Positions 55,054 through 64,000 of a stretch of 64,000 nt of DNA are shown here, in pieces (within the stretch, counting starts at the first letter, position 1; each line of letters starts with the position of its first letter). The DNA is from Trichodelitschia bisporula. Its lineage: Eukaryota; Ascomycota; Dothideomycetes; Phaeotrichales; Phaeotrichaceae. Below the pieces are notes generated by a model that ran no database searches, was not told the DNA's origin, and saw nothing but the letters and a program-made list of their open reading frames with translations. The stretch covers positions 632,539-696,538 of the forward strand of contig ML996705.1 of NCBI GenBank assembly GCA_010356995.1, read 5' to 3'. The position numbers were made by a program, and so were the translations under genes.

Positions 55054-56003
55054 TCACCACCGTCCACCGTATCCCCTGCCGCCTCGGAATCCGCCTCTGT
55101 GGCCTCCGCCCCGGCCGTACCCACCACCGCGACCATAGCCACGATCTCCAAAATCTTGGCCGCCTATGGCCTCCTCCTGGCGCACGGGAGGTGGCTTCCC
55201 GCGGTATTCCTTGCTGAGGGCTTCGTACGTCTTGCGCATCTGCGCGTAGCCCAGGTGCATCTTGCCGTAGAAGTGATCGGCGAGCCGGCGGTCGTTGTCG
55301 AGTCTGCTGAGGTAAGCGCCGCAGACGTCGCATACCTGGAGCTTTTGGTGACCGGAGGGTCCGGACGTGTCGGAGAGCGATTTGAGCTGCCGTTCGCACT
55401 CCTCCTTTGCTTGTTTGGCCTGGCGAATCTTGAAGAACTCGGAGGCAGCCACGTTCACAATGCCTTCGTCGCACATAATGCGGATTTCTTCGAGACCGAC
55501 GTTGATCGTCTGAGCGAGATCGTCAATCTGCTTGAGCTGCGGGGGGTCAGCGGGATGGCGAAAGGAAAACGGGAAGCATGGCACGCACCAGCGAGTTGGT
55601 CTGCCGGATCTCATCAGGCGTCTTCTCCAGTCGACGCTGCGCCGTCTCGATGCGCCGATTACACTCGTCGACATACTTTTGCATGTCACGCAAGTAGTCG
55701 TACTCGAATCCCCACCGCTTCTTCTGCTCCGCGTCCGCCTGCTCGTACTCGTTCTTGAGCGCCTCATTGTGAATCTTGGGGCACGGTCCAAAATCTTGCT
55801 TTGTGTTGGTGAACAGATCGTGCGGGCATGTGCCAGCGAGATACGAGCGGCAGACCTTGGGGTCAGTGATGGAGACTTGAGGCGCGCGCGGGCCGGGGCC
55901 GCTCATGAGCTGCTCGCCCATAAGCTGCTCTATGACACGTTAGTGAGAACATGTGAATTGCCACAAGGAACTTACCCAGCAACTTTCTTTGTTCTGCCGC
56001 CAT
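55054..56003 (-). CDS. luc7: U1 snRNP-associated splicing factor Luc7
   Basis: Three exons (56003-55976, 55929-55589, 55536-55054) encode 283 aa. The 28 bp first exon (MAAEQRKLL) joins EQLMGEQLMSG, the standard Luc7 N-terminus. The first zinc finger is CRSYLAGTCPHDLF with CPKIH; the second is a C2H2-like matrin-type finger CDVCGAYLSRLDND...DHFYGKMHLGY. Between them lies a long coiled coil. The tail is RGG-rich (GYGRGGGYGRGGGHRGGFRGG), an RNA-binding feature. Luc7 stabilises U1 snRNA pairing with weak 5' splice sites. That is of interest in a window where several donors are unusual, though the link is only suggestive. Confidence 0.95.
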
Positions 56004-56315
56004 GATGAAGATGTGGAGTGGAGTGGAGATGCGTGGGATGCAGGTTGCACGTTGACGGTCGCGTTCTGGCGATGCGCCCTTGCCATCCAGGTGGTCTGTG
56101 CGCCATGTTTGCGGCTTCTATGGCCACCTCCGAGACGCTTTCACTGGGCCGACGGGCTATAGACTGATATTTCTGTAAAAGAAAAGCAGTGCCGAATCCT
56201 TCGTGCTTGTCGCATAAGGATCGAAAATATAATCAGGACTTCCAACTTTGCAAGTCTCGCAAATGCAGCCGAGCAGTCTCGGCATGCCGAAGAGAAGCGA
56301 GACAAAAGCAAAAAT

Positions 56316-56406
56316 GCGTCGGCCGGGAATCGAACCCGGGGCCCGTCGAATTATCCCGAATCGCTTCGGATGGCAACGACGGATTTTACCACTAAACCAC
56401 CAACGC
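56316..56406 (-). tRNA. tRNA-Gly (GCC) with intron
   Basis: The minus strand shows acceptor GCGTTGG/CCGACGC (one G-U pair), D-arm GTTTAGTGGTAAAAT, anticodon stem CGTCG/CGACG with loop TTGCCA, a ~21 nt intron after position 37, and T-arm CCGGG-TTCGATT-CCCGG. The anticodon is GCC. Confidence 0.92.
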
Positions 56407-56803
56407 TGTTCTTGGCGATGGACTTTATGCTCAGTTATCTATTGTTATTGGCTTGGTATCCTGCTTGCGTTGGTACCGAAGCTCGGATAGGCTTTCGATC
56501 TCAGCTACAGAACCGGCAGGGTCTGACAAGGAGGCTCGCGAAAGTGTACAAAATTCACTGCTTCAACTGCGGGTCCACAAGGACTACTTCTACAACAGGA
56601 ATTTGATCCCATCGTGAATTTCTCTAGAGTTGATAAGCACATAAAGAAGTTCCTCTTTACCACATTTGCAACAAAAAAGTGGTGGAACATCCATCTTCTC
56701 GGGCCCTCGAGGCAAAAGCTTCGGGCCGAGAAGATCATTCCCGCCCTGACCACCACGTCAGTATCCGCCGTTGAACTTGTAACAAGGACAAAAACGAGAC
56801 CGC
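56407..56803. other. Spacer between two tRNA genes
   Basis: A 0.4 kb spacer. No gene or repeat is recognised. Confidence 0.4.
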
Positions 56804-56896
56804 TTCCGGTACCGGGAATCGAACCCGGGCCTACCCGGCGCCGAAGCTGACTCTACTGATGAGAGCGGGTGATCCTAGCCACTAGACCATACCGGA
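56804..56896 (-). tRNA. tRNA-Glu (CTC) with intron
   Basis: The minus strand shows acceptor TCCGGTA/TACCGGA, D-arm GTCTAGTGGCTAGGAT, anticodon stem ACCCG/CGGGT with loop CTCTCA, a ~21 nt intron after position 37, and T-arm CCGGG-TTCGATT-CCCGG. The anticodon is CTC. Confidence 0.92.
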
Positions 56897-57219
56897 TATT
56901 TGACGCCAAAATTCAAATGTTCCATAACTCACCAGCACTCGGAACCTAAGGTTCAGGAAACCATCTGCTAACTTGCTACGGGGTGCGCTCTAATAAGCAG
57001 GGAGAAGCAGATATCGTTTCTGACGTTCCTTACCAGCGGAGAATCCTGCTGTGGTGTCGTGGACGGCAGTCACCTATTCGAGCGGCCCCTGCTCCAAAAG
57101 GAGATGGCGATCTGGCCCGTGCCGTCTTGGCCCATGTTTACACCTCCGATCGCACTCCGCATCCAACGTCACCAACGCCGCCCCGCAATGAACCTCAGCT
57201 CTGTCAATCGACCCTCTTC
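56897..57219. other. Promoter region of gpi16
   Basis: A 0.3 kb stretch between tRNA-Glu and gpi16. An upstream out-of-frame ATG at 57188 (MNLSSVNRPSS) precedes the chosen start and overlaps it. Confidence 0.4.
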
Positions 57220-59045
57220 ATGTTTCTCCTCCTGATTCTCGCTCTTACAGCTCTCTGTGCCGCGGCCTCTGAGTACCACGAGCGCCTGCTCCTGCGACCG
57301 CTCCCGCAGAACGCGCTGCTCGCGAGCTTCAACTTTCGGAGCAACTCGTCGCAACAGTCCTTTGACCAGCAAAACTTCCGCTACTTCCCCCGCTCGCTCG
57401 GGCAGATCCTGCAACATGCTCACACCAAGGAGCTGCACCTACGCTTCAGTCTCGGCCGCTGGGACGCAGAAGTATGGGGGGCGCGGCCGTGGCATGGCGC
57501 GCGCGAGGGCGGGAACGGCGTTGAATTGTGGGCGTGGGTAGAGGCTGAGTCGGACGATGAGTTAGTCCATCGCTTCACACAATAAACTTTTGCTGACCAG
57601 CAGGGCCAATGCACGCTGGTCGACTCTCACGAATGCGCTTTCCGGCCTGTTCTGCGCATCCCTTAACTTCATCGACTCGACGCGCACCATCAGGCCCGTC
57701 ATGTCCTTCGAGCCCGAAGGGACCCACGCGAATGCATCTCTGCAGCTGCTACACGGCACGTTACCACATGAGGTGGTGTGTACGGAAAACTTGACGCCAT
57801 TTGTGAAGCTGCTGCCGTGTAAGGGCAAGGCGGGCATTTCGAGTTTGCTCGACGGGCACAAATTGTTCGACGCGTCCTGGCAGGCAATGGCGATCGACAT
57901 CCGGCCAGTTTGTGAAAATGGAGAATGCGTGTTGGAAATCGAGCAGACGGTCGACATGGTACTGGACCTGGACCGGTCAAAGCGGCCGCGTGGTACGTGC
58001 TTTGGCATTCGGTCTTCACCGCTGACGAGCAGACAATCCCATCCCGCGCCCGTTACCGACGGAAGACCTAGAGTGCGACACCTCAAAGCCCTACCACGCT
58101 GAGGACTCGTGCTATCCGCTTGACAAGGGCACCGAGCCGGGCTGGTCGTTGGAGCAAGTTTTTGGCCGGGCGATCAAGGGCTCATGTCCTTTGAGCACCG
58201 AGTGGTGGGGCGATGAAATGATGGCCGGAGGGAAAACGGTGTGCATCAACGTGGACCCGGAGCGGACAGTGGATGTCCGCAGCGCAAAGCCGTACGGCGA
58301 AGTCAAAGAAGGCCACATGCGCTGCTACCAGTTGCCCGATGGCACCGATTTCGACCTCGAGCTTCATGAGGAGGTCATCCCGCCCATACCTTTGGATCAG
58401 CCACCGCTGCACGCTGCGCGTGCTATCACCGGCTATGGTCAAGAGCGCGGCGGTGTCGAGTCAGTGTTCACAAACCCGTCACTGACGGAGACGCTCGAGA
58501 TCGTGTATCTCGAGTCCCTGCCATGGTACATGAAGCCTTACATCCACACCCTCAAAGCGCGCCTTTCGCCCGCGGCAGCTCTTGACCCAATCAAGGAGAC
58601 ATATTACCGTCCTGCGTCGGACCGGCACCGCGGCACGCACCTTGAGCTGCTGCTCACGATCCCGCCGGCGTCGACGCTGACCCTTAGCTACGACTTTGAA
58701 AAGGCCATCCTGCGCTACACCGAGTACCCGCCGGACCCGAACCGCGGCTTTGACGTGGCGGCTGCTGTGGTGCGTCTCGTCAGTGGCGGCCGGCCCGAGT
58801 ACCTGCGCACGACGACCCTGCTGCTGCCACTGCCCACGCCGGATTTTAGCATGCCATACAACGTCATTATCCTGACGAGCACGGTCATGGCACTGGGGTT
58901 TGGGAGTATCTTCAATCTTCTAGTGCGGCGGCTCGTGGCAGCAGATGAGGTGCCGCCGACGCCGTTGGTTCTGGCACTGGCGCGAGTGAGAGGGCGGGTT
59001 GGCGCGGCACTGCGGGGATTATTGCGGAAGGGTAAAAAGGAATAG
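57220..59045 (+). CDS. gpi16: GPI transamidase subunit Gpi16/PIG-T
   Basis: Three exons (57220-57560, 57604-57992, 58033-59045) with introns of 43 and 40 bp encode 580 aa. A signal peptide (MFLLLILALTALCAAA) is followed by the family opening YHERLLLRPLPQNALLASFNF and FPRSLGQIL. Conserved parts include SLNFIDSTRTIRPV, GTLPHEVVCTENLTPFVKLLPC, GWSLEQVFGRAIKGSCPLS, and TETLEIVYLESLPWYMKPYIHT. A single membrane span near the end (YNVIILTSTVMALGFGSIFN) leaves a short basic cytosolic tail. Gpi16 is the largest lumenal subunit of the ER complex that attaches GPI anchors to proteins. The splice sites restore SDDEANARWSTL and KRPRDNPIPRPLP. Confidence 0.95.
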
Positions 59046-59802
59046 GTTGGCACTGGGGATATGGTGTTACGGCGTCATTGCGTAATGAAGCATGTTGTCT
59101 CTTTGCCTGTCACTGTTTGAGATACGCTCTTGAATGTACGCCTGGGCGTTGGTTGAACGAAGTTGGCTCGGAAGCCACACCTGAAGATGCAAGTCACTAC
59201 ACAGGTATCCAGCCTTGGACACCACCTCGTATCTCAACTGGCAGCATTCGAAAGATGGACAGGGATGTCCGCTCTTGCGGAAAGAGGATGCAGCACCGAT
59301 GGCTCTTTCTGCGGCTCCTTGCAAGGAAGGCGTGGATGGCTGGTTGTGGAAACTAGGTACGTCACCACCGCCCCAGCAGCTCATCTAGAGGAAGGTGCAG
59401 ATGCTCGTTGCTGCCGAAAGCGAGGACAGCATCCATGGCTCCTTCTGATGTCTCTCACAAGGAAGGTGTGGTGGTCCCTTCCTTCCGAAGTGACGAGTCC
59501 TCTGAACTTCGGCCTCGCACCTCGCCACCGACTATTTGAACAGCGCCCGCCCCTCTCTCTTCCAACTTTCATCCTCATCGTTCAAACCATCCCGCTTCCG
59601 CGGTTTCCTCCCCTACCTATCAACCCTTTCCTGCTTCGACGTGCTGCACTTGTTTTGCTGCGAGGAAGGCTTCTTCCATCAGCTCAACTCCGGAACCAAT
59701 ATTATCGGCATATCTCGCGGCACACCGTTTCTTCATCGCAACCACACAGCATCCATCGGTAATCACCCGAGCCACTACCCCTTTCACACCGGCAAAGCAA
59801 GC
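59046..59802. other. 3' flank of gpi16 with a diverged duplication
   Basis: Holds two related ~75 bp segments (59264-59340 and 59400-59473). No gene is supported. Confidence 0.45.
59264..59473. repeat. Two diverged direct repeats of ~75 bp
   Basis: Copy 1 (59264-59340) and copy 2 (59400-59473) share GATG..CGCTC/GCTCGTTG, GGAAAG/CGAAAG, CAGCA(C)C.ATGGCTC.TTCTG and CAAGGAAGG.GTGG in the same order, with substitutions and small gaps. It is an old local duplication ~136 bp apart. Confidence 0.55.
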
Positions 59803-60051
59803 ATGAGGACAGGTACGCGTGGGAGCGACGCCGGCGCTGGTGGGATGACCGGTACGAGTGATAAAGCGGCCGACAGCGGGGTCAACAAAGCGTGGGACGC
59901 CTCTTCCGACGAGAGCGAAGCGGAGCCCATACCACTGCCACCCGGAATGCCTCGCCTGCCACCGAATGCGCCACTTCAGACTTTCACGGAATACCCTACT
60001 TTCTTCACACCGGCGGCCCCCCCTCAGCCCAAGCGGCGGCCTAAAACATAG
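59803..60051 (+). CDS. Possible small Pro-rich protein
   Basis: An 82-residue frame (MRTGTRGSDAGAGG start) with an acidic middle (DASSDESEAEPIP) and a Pro-rich end (PPGMPRLPPNAP, PKRRPKT). Codon use is gene-like and the frame is open upstream to 59536 without a better start. No family is recognised and no splice site is needed. It may be a short independent protein or the last exon of something with an unseen 5' part. Confidence 0.35.
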   Translation: MRTGTRGSDAGAGGMTGTSDKAADSGVNKAWDASSDESEAEPIPLPPGMPRLPPNAPLQTFTEYPTFFTPAAPPQPKRRPKT

Positions 60052-61278
60052 ATGGATGAGCATCAGGCGCAGAATCTACAGCATCTTTACAACTTGGGCG
60101 CACGAGCAATGCGCTAGCTTCTCTCCTCAAGTAAAAAATCTTATTGCTGTTCCCAAATTTCTCTCAGGTGCGGACTCCAGTGCTAGAAATGGTCCGCCTC
60201 TGACCGCTTGCTTTTGCATCCTTTTCCCTCCGCGGGTCCAGATATTTTGCTGCACCGGGGCCTGTTGCGGCTGCTAGAACTAGAACTAGACTGATCTGTT
60301 CTGACCTAGGCCAGCTTGCAACTTCTTAGCCTTTCATCCTGAGCAGTGGGTCTTTGTCATTGACTGCAACTTTCCGTCGCCAGACAGATCATTGCCAGCT
60401 GACGAACTGGTCTGCTAGTGAGCACAGGGTTGGCAAGCGGCGAGTCCGTACTGCTGTCAATCGAGCTTCTCACTGGCGAACTTCTTGATGGGCTTGTCTC
60501 AGCGCAGTATCCATTTCATACGGCTACAGGTCCCACAGACATGATAAGATTCTGTTCGACCGTACGTCGCTTCATAGGGATTGCAGAAAAAGGTAAATGT
60601 CATGATGGCTGGCTGTTCATGCTGCTATCGCCGGAATTTATGCTCCGACCTGCTGGCTGGGATACATAATTTAAGGGCAACTTGTACATCGGTAGATGAC
60701 AATATTGACGCGGCTAAACATGGCATGCGAATGGCAACGTAAAATCAAGCGAGCTGGCTTGACGTGGTGCTCTAGTTCTAAGAGGCAACTGACACTTGAT
60801 GATAGCTTTCCATCTACGGAGTAGGCACCAGAGCTGTACGGCAACTCCACCAGCAGATGTTTGGCGTTGCATGGAGACAGTGGAATTAACAGTGGCGTAA
60901 AGTGGCGAAACCACAGGGTTTGCGTCATCCCTCGTACTGAGGAACCGTCAGCTTCACAGCCTTACCTCTGCGTGTATGTGCCGCGTGAGCAGCAAGCAAT
61001 GGAAGAGGCAAGAGAGACGTGAATAATCGCCTCCAGCAAGCGCGTATCTCCAGCAAACGCGCGAACGATCAAAGGCACTTGAGTTCACACCAATCGGAAC
61101 CGTCGGCCTCCCCCACTTTTCCCTGGACTTCACTCGAAAGCCTGTGCTCAGCCACACTCACCCGCAAACCACATCACATCACATCCCCAAAGTCCCTCAT
61201 CTTGCACTGCAGTCTCCGCTTCGTTCTCTCCAGTAACCATACCTCCTCTTCCTCCACCCCCGCCAATCCTCCGTCAAG
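60052..61278. other. 1.2 kb upstream region of ysc84
   Basis: No gene is seen; frames do not exceed about 90 codons and match nothing. A CT/CA-rich stretch lies at ~61140-61275 just before the start codon, typical of fungal leaders. Confidence 0.45.
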
Positions 61279-62638
61279 ATGCCTCTCGGAATGAACAATC
61301 CGCTCCCCTCTTCTATGAAGAGTGCGTTCCCCGCCCTCACACATCCCCCGCTAACCGGTTAGGCGAGTGCAAGAAAGCCGGCAAGATCCTCGCGTCCTTT
61401 GTCGACCCTAACCAGTCTTTCGGCCCTGATAAGATAATTCCGCCCTCGGTACTTGCCCATGCAAAGGGCCTCGCCGTCATTACCATCTTCAAAGCCGGCT
61501 TCCTCGGGTCAGGCCGCTTCGGCTCCGGCATCGTTGTTGCGCGGCTGCCCGATGGCTCGTGGTCGGCCCCCAGTGCTATCGCGACCGTCGGCGGCGGTTT
61601 CGGCGGGCAGATCGGCTTTGAGCTGACGGACTTTGTCTTCATCCTCAATGACCCCTCCGCTGTGCGGTCCTTTGCGCAAGCTGGCTCCATAACCTTGGGC
61701 GGGAACGTGTCCATCGCTGCGGGGCCCGTCGGCCGCAACGCCGAAGCTGCTGGCGCCGCCAGCCTCAAGGGCGTTGCGGGAGTGTTCGCCTACTCCAAGA
61801 CCAAGGGCTTGTTTGCTGGCGTGTCACTCGAGGGGTCCGTGCTCATCGAGCGCCGCGACGCAAATGAGAAGATGTACCACCGCCGCGTGACGGCCCGCGC
61901 CCTGCTCGAAGGCCAGGTTCCCGTGCCGCCCGATGCCGAGTCGCTCATGCGCGTGCTCAATTCCCGCGTGTTCGCTGGCGTGGCTGCCGCGACGGGCGAC
62001 GCTGTGTACAATGACATCCCGGTGTACGATGACGCGCACGAAGACGTGGTGTGGCAAGGCCGGACGGGCAGCGCGCTAGGTGAAGACGGACGCACCGGCG
62101 ACGCATCCTCACCGACGCAGGCCCGCTTCGGCCAAAAGACTTCACGCAGCAATACGTGGCAGGACGATGTATACGGCCGCCCGCCGGCGCAGGGGATCAA
62201 TCGCCACAGCACGTACGCACACGCAAACACCGGCAACGCAAACACCAGCAACGCGCGCGCTAACCCGGACGAGACTTTTGACCGCATGGGTGGGCGCTCG
62301 CGCGGCATCTCGGAGCTGGACAGCGGCTACAGCACGGGCGAGAAGGTGCGGCCACCGCGGCCAGCGGCGCCGAAGCCAGTGTTTGGGGCCGCAAAGCGCG
62401 CGAGCCTCGGGCCCAACCAAGTGCTTGCCAAGTTCACCTTTGAGGGCGAGCAAGATGGGGATCTGAGCTTCAAGAAGGGCGACGTGATAACGATCATCAA
62501 GCGGACGGACAACGACACCGACTGGTGGACGGGGCGGGTTGGGGACAAGGAGGGCATATTTCCGAGGTGAGTTGTGTGGGTCCGGATGAGCCGAACAGTA
62601 AAGCTAACGTGGACAGCAATTACGTCGAGAAGCAATAA
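61279..62638 (+). CDS. ysc84: Ysc84/Lsb3-type actin-patch protein (SYLF plus SH3)
   Basis: Three exons (61279-61321, 61363-62566, 62617-62638) encode 422 aa. The mini first exon (MPLGMNNPLPSSMK) joins SECKKAGKILASFVDP through a 41 bp intron. Residues ~15-220 form the SYLF lipid-binding domain (KGLAVITIFKAGFLGSGRFG, GGGFGGQIGFELTDFVFIL, YSKTKGLFAGVSLEGS). A low-complexity Asn/Thr/Ser linker follows. The SH3 domain (~365-422) shows VLAKFTFEGEQDGDLSFKKG, DWWTGRVGDKEGIFP and NYVEKQ, the last seven residues coming from a 22 bp final exon. In yeast this protein binds PI lipids and actin at endocytic sites. Confidence 0.95.
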
Positions 62639-63353
62639 TGCAGGCAATTAGGACGTGGAAGTGAGTGATAGCGGAATGAAAGCAATTTCGTTGAGATGTT
62701 TGACATTCGGCATTGCACTAGCGTGGCGTTTGGGAGGATGTTGGATATCTTTTGCTTCATATTGCTTTCTTGGCTTTGGGTGCGGTGGCTATATGTGCAG
62801 ATGACGGCCTAGTTACTGAAGCGAGGAATATACCGGCCGCACGGCCTTGATTGTTGTCCGTTGTACAGGAGTTCAGTGGTTACACTGCACGGCTGAGCCG
62901 TCGTATTGCGTGGAATCGGCTTAGCTGCCGACGGTGGAAGCTAGTGGTGAAGCGGTGATCGGTGGTGGTGGATGGGCGGTGGGGTGGTCTGGTCAAGTAG
63001 TGCGGACGGGTGGTGCTGACGAGCGGTGCCCTGGAAATATATGTTGAATTCACAACTGGCGGGCATCAGAGCCTAAAGGAGGTGGGAATGTCAGCCTTTC
63101 TCAGAAAGGGCAGCTCTCCATTCTTCTGTGATGAAGTGAATGCCGGATTGCTAGACCAAACCCGGAAAGAAGCACGGCGATGGATACCAGAGCCCCGCCG
63201 AACCATTAAAGGCTCAACTAAGCGCAGTTTAACGGTCATAGACTGCGGGGTTGGGTAACGCTTCCATTCTGGCACAGATTTGCGGGTGTAACGCCTGAGG
63301 GGTTATAAAGCGCCATCTCCTCTTCTTTCCCCAGAGCACGTCCACCACCGACC
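62639..63353. other. Upstream region of the PhiA-like gene
   Basis: A 0.7 kb stretch. No gene is seen. GT/GG-rich text occurs around 62940-63010. A TATA-like box lies near its 3' end. Confidence 0.4.
63304..63310 (+). promoter_or_regulatory. TATA-box-like TATAAAG
   Basis: TATAAAG lies 44 bp before the ATG of the PhiA-like gene in a GC-rich setting. That is a suitable distance for a core promoter with a very short leader. Confidence 0.45.
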
Positions 63354-64000
63354 ATGCTTCGCTTTCTCTTCCTCTGCTTCCCCTTTGCCAATGCCGCCAC
63401 GCTCTTCACAGCCGTGGCGGCCTCGGGCAACACGGACATTCACATGGCACCCCTCGCGGCTTCGGCCCAGCATCTGTGGCTGCACCGCGACACGTCGGCC
63501 TACTGTCCCAACGAACCGGACCAATGCCCGCCAGGCAATCTGACGGCTTTTGGCATGGCCGACTCGCTCGAAGGGACGCTGTCGATGGACGTTGCCGTGC
63601 CGGGAGGCCAGCGGGGTGAGTCGGGGGTTAGGGTTAGGGTTAGGGTTGGATGATGCTGATGGTCACAGTATTCGTCAACCAAGGCGGCGAAATCAAGTAC
63701 ACACTCCCTCATTCAGCCGCCGTGGACACCAACTCGAGCATCTCTGGCTGGCAGCTGACCCCGTCCGTGATGTCGGGCTTCGGGAAGCTCTCGTGGGCGC
63801 CGGAGACGGGCGGCGCGAGTGGCGGCTTCGTGGCGTGTCCCGGGGAAAGTGGATCTGGGGAGTGGACGGTGCTGGCTATGATGGGGGACGATGGTACGTC
63901 GTTTGTGACGGCGGGATGCTCGCTGATGGAGGTGCTGGTACCGATGACGGCGGACGGCGGGTACGGCATCGACGGACCCGCGGCGTGGGAGTATGAATGA
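63354..64000 (+). CDS. Secreted PhiA-like cell wall protein
   Basis: Two exons (63354-63615, 63669-64000) encode 197 aa, the stop codon being the last three bases of the window. A signal peptide (MLRFLFLCFPFANA) is followed by text that fits the PhiA / IgE-binding wall-protein family: LAASAQHLWLHRDTSAYCP, CPPGNLTAF, VPGGQRVFVNQGGEIKYT, SGFGKLSW, GGFVACPGE, GEWTVLAMM and the final AAWEYE. PhiA is needed for phialide and conidium development in Aspergillus, and relatives are abundant wall or culture-filtrate proteins. The 53 bp intron contains TTAGGG telomere-like repeats. The function here is inferred from the family only. Confidence 0.85.
63625..63648 (+). repeat. Telomere-like (GGGTTA)n inside an intron
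   Basis: GGGTTA is repeated three times followed by GGGTT, within the single intron of the PhiA-like gene, between its GTGAGT donor and the GCTGATG...CACAG acceptor. Confidence 0.9.

Noticed and set aside
1-64000. Retroelements, DNA transposons, CRISPR arrays and secondary-metabolite clusters
   Set aside because: No reverse transcriptase, integrase, transposase, terminal repeats, spaced direct repeats, or PKS/NRPS/terpene core genes were recognised on either strand.

Overview
The window is nuclear DNA of a filamentous ascomycete (Pezizomycotina). The evidence is the gene set together with very short introns: most are 40-60 bp, with GT..AG ends and a CTAAC/CTGAC-type branch site. Fungal-specific families include GH114, a LysM effector-like protein, a PNP-NACHT-WD40 receptor, a PhiA-like wall protein and an Ysc84 protein. 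I could not fix the class or species. Three nuclear tRNA genes (Cys, Gly, Glu) all appear to carry an intron. I saw no CRISPR array, no LTR or LINE element and no secondary-metabolite core enzyme.

Layout. 1-15.6 kb is the accessory-looking part: a PNP-NACHT-WD40 (NLR-type) receptor running off the left edge, a mitochondrial hydroxyacid-oxoacid transhydrogenase-like iron alcohol dehydrogenase, a 2-oxoglutarate/Fe(II) oxygenase, a decayed patatin gene, a GMPPA-type nucleotidyltransferase, and a dynamin/Mx-like GTPase whose GTPase domain is interrupted. 16.4-18.4 kb holds a convergent pair of secreted carbohydrate-related proteins (GH114 and a two-LysM protein). 19.6-34.7 kb is mostly housekeeping: an alpha/beta-hydrolase-like protein, the ESCRT-0 subunit Vps27 divergent from a Doa4/USP8-type deubiquitinase, an acidic hypothetical protein, a broken DUF7726-like gene, heme A synthase COX15, and the glutathione-degrading Dug2. 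35.9-46 kb has a conserved-looking membrane protein of unknown role, a decayed gene, a small RING protein with a probable GC-AG intron, tRNA-Cys, the ArfGAP Age2, the Golgi SNARE Sft1, and an unknown ORF with one in-frame stop. 46.3-64 kb holds a NifS-like molybdenum-cofactor-sulfurase homologue, complex I subunit NDUFS3, the CCR4-NOT ubiquitin ligase Not4, U1 snRNP factor Luc7, tRNA-Gly, tRNA-Glu, GPI transamidase subunit Gpi16, Ysc84 and a PhiA-like wall protein ending on the last base.

How genes may work together. Vps27 and the Doa4-type enzyme act at successive steps of ubiquitin-dependent sorting into multivesicular bodies, and here they share one ~585 bp intergenic promoter. Age2 and Sft1 are both Golgi trafficking factors and are tail to tail. 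The NLR, the patatin relic and the Mx-like GTPase are all classes linked with fungal non-self recognition or innate immunity, so the left end may be an eroding allorecognition or defence neighbourhood; that is an inference. Exon joins were chosen by hand from splice signals, reading-frame continuity and remembered family motifs, not by computation or alignment.
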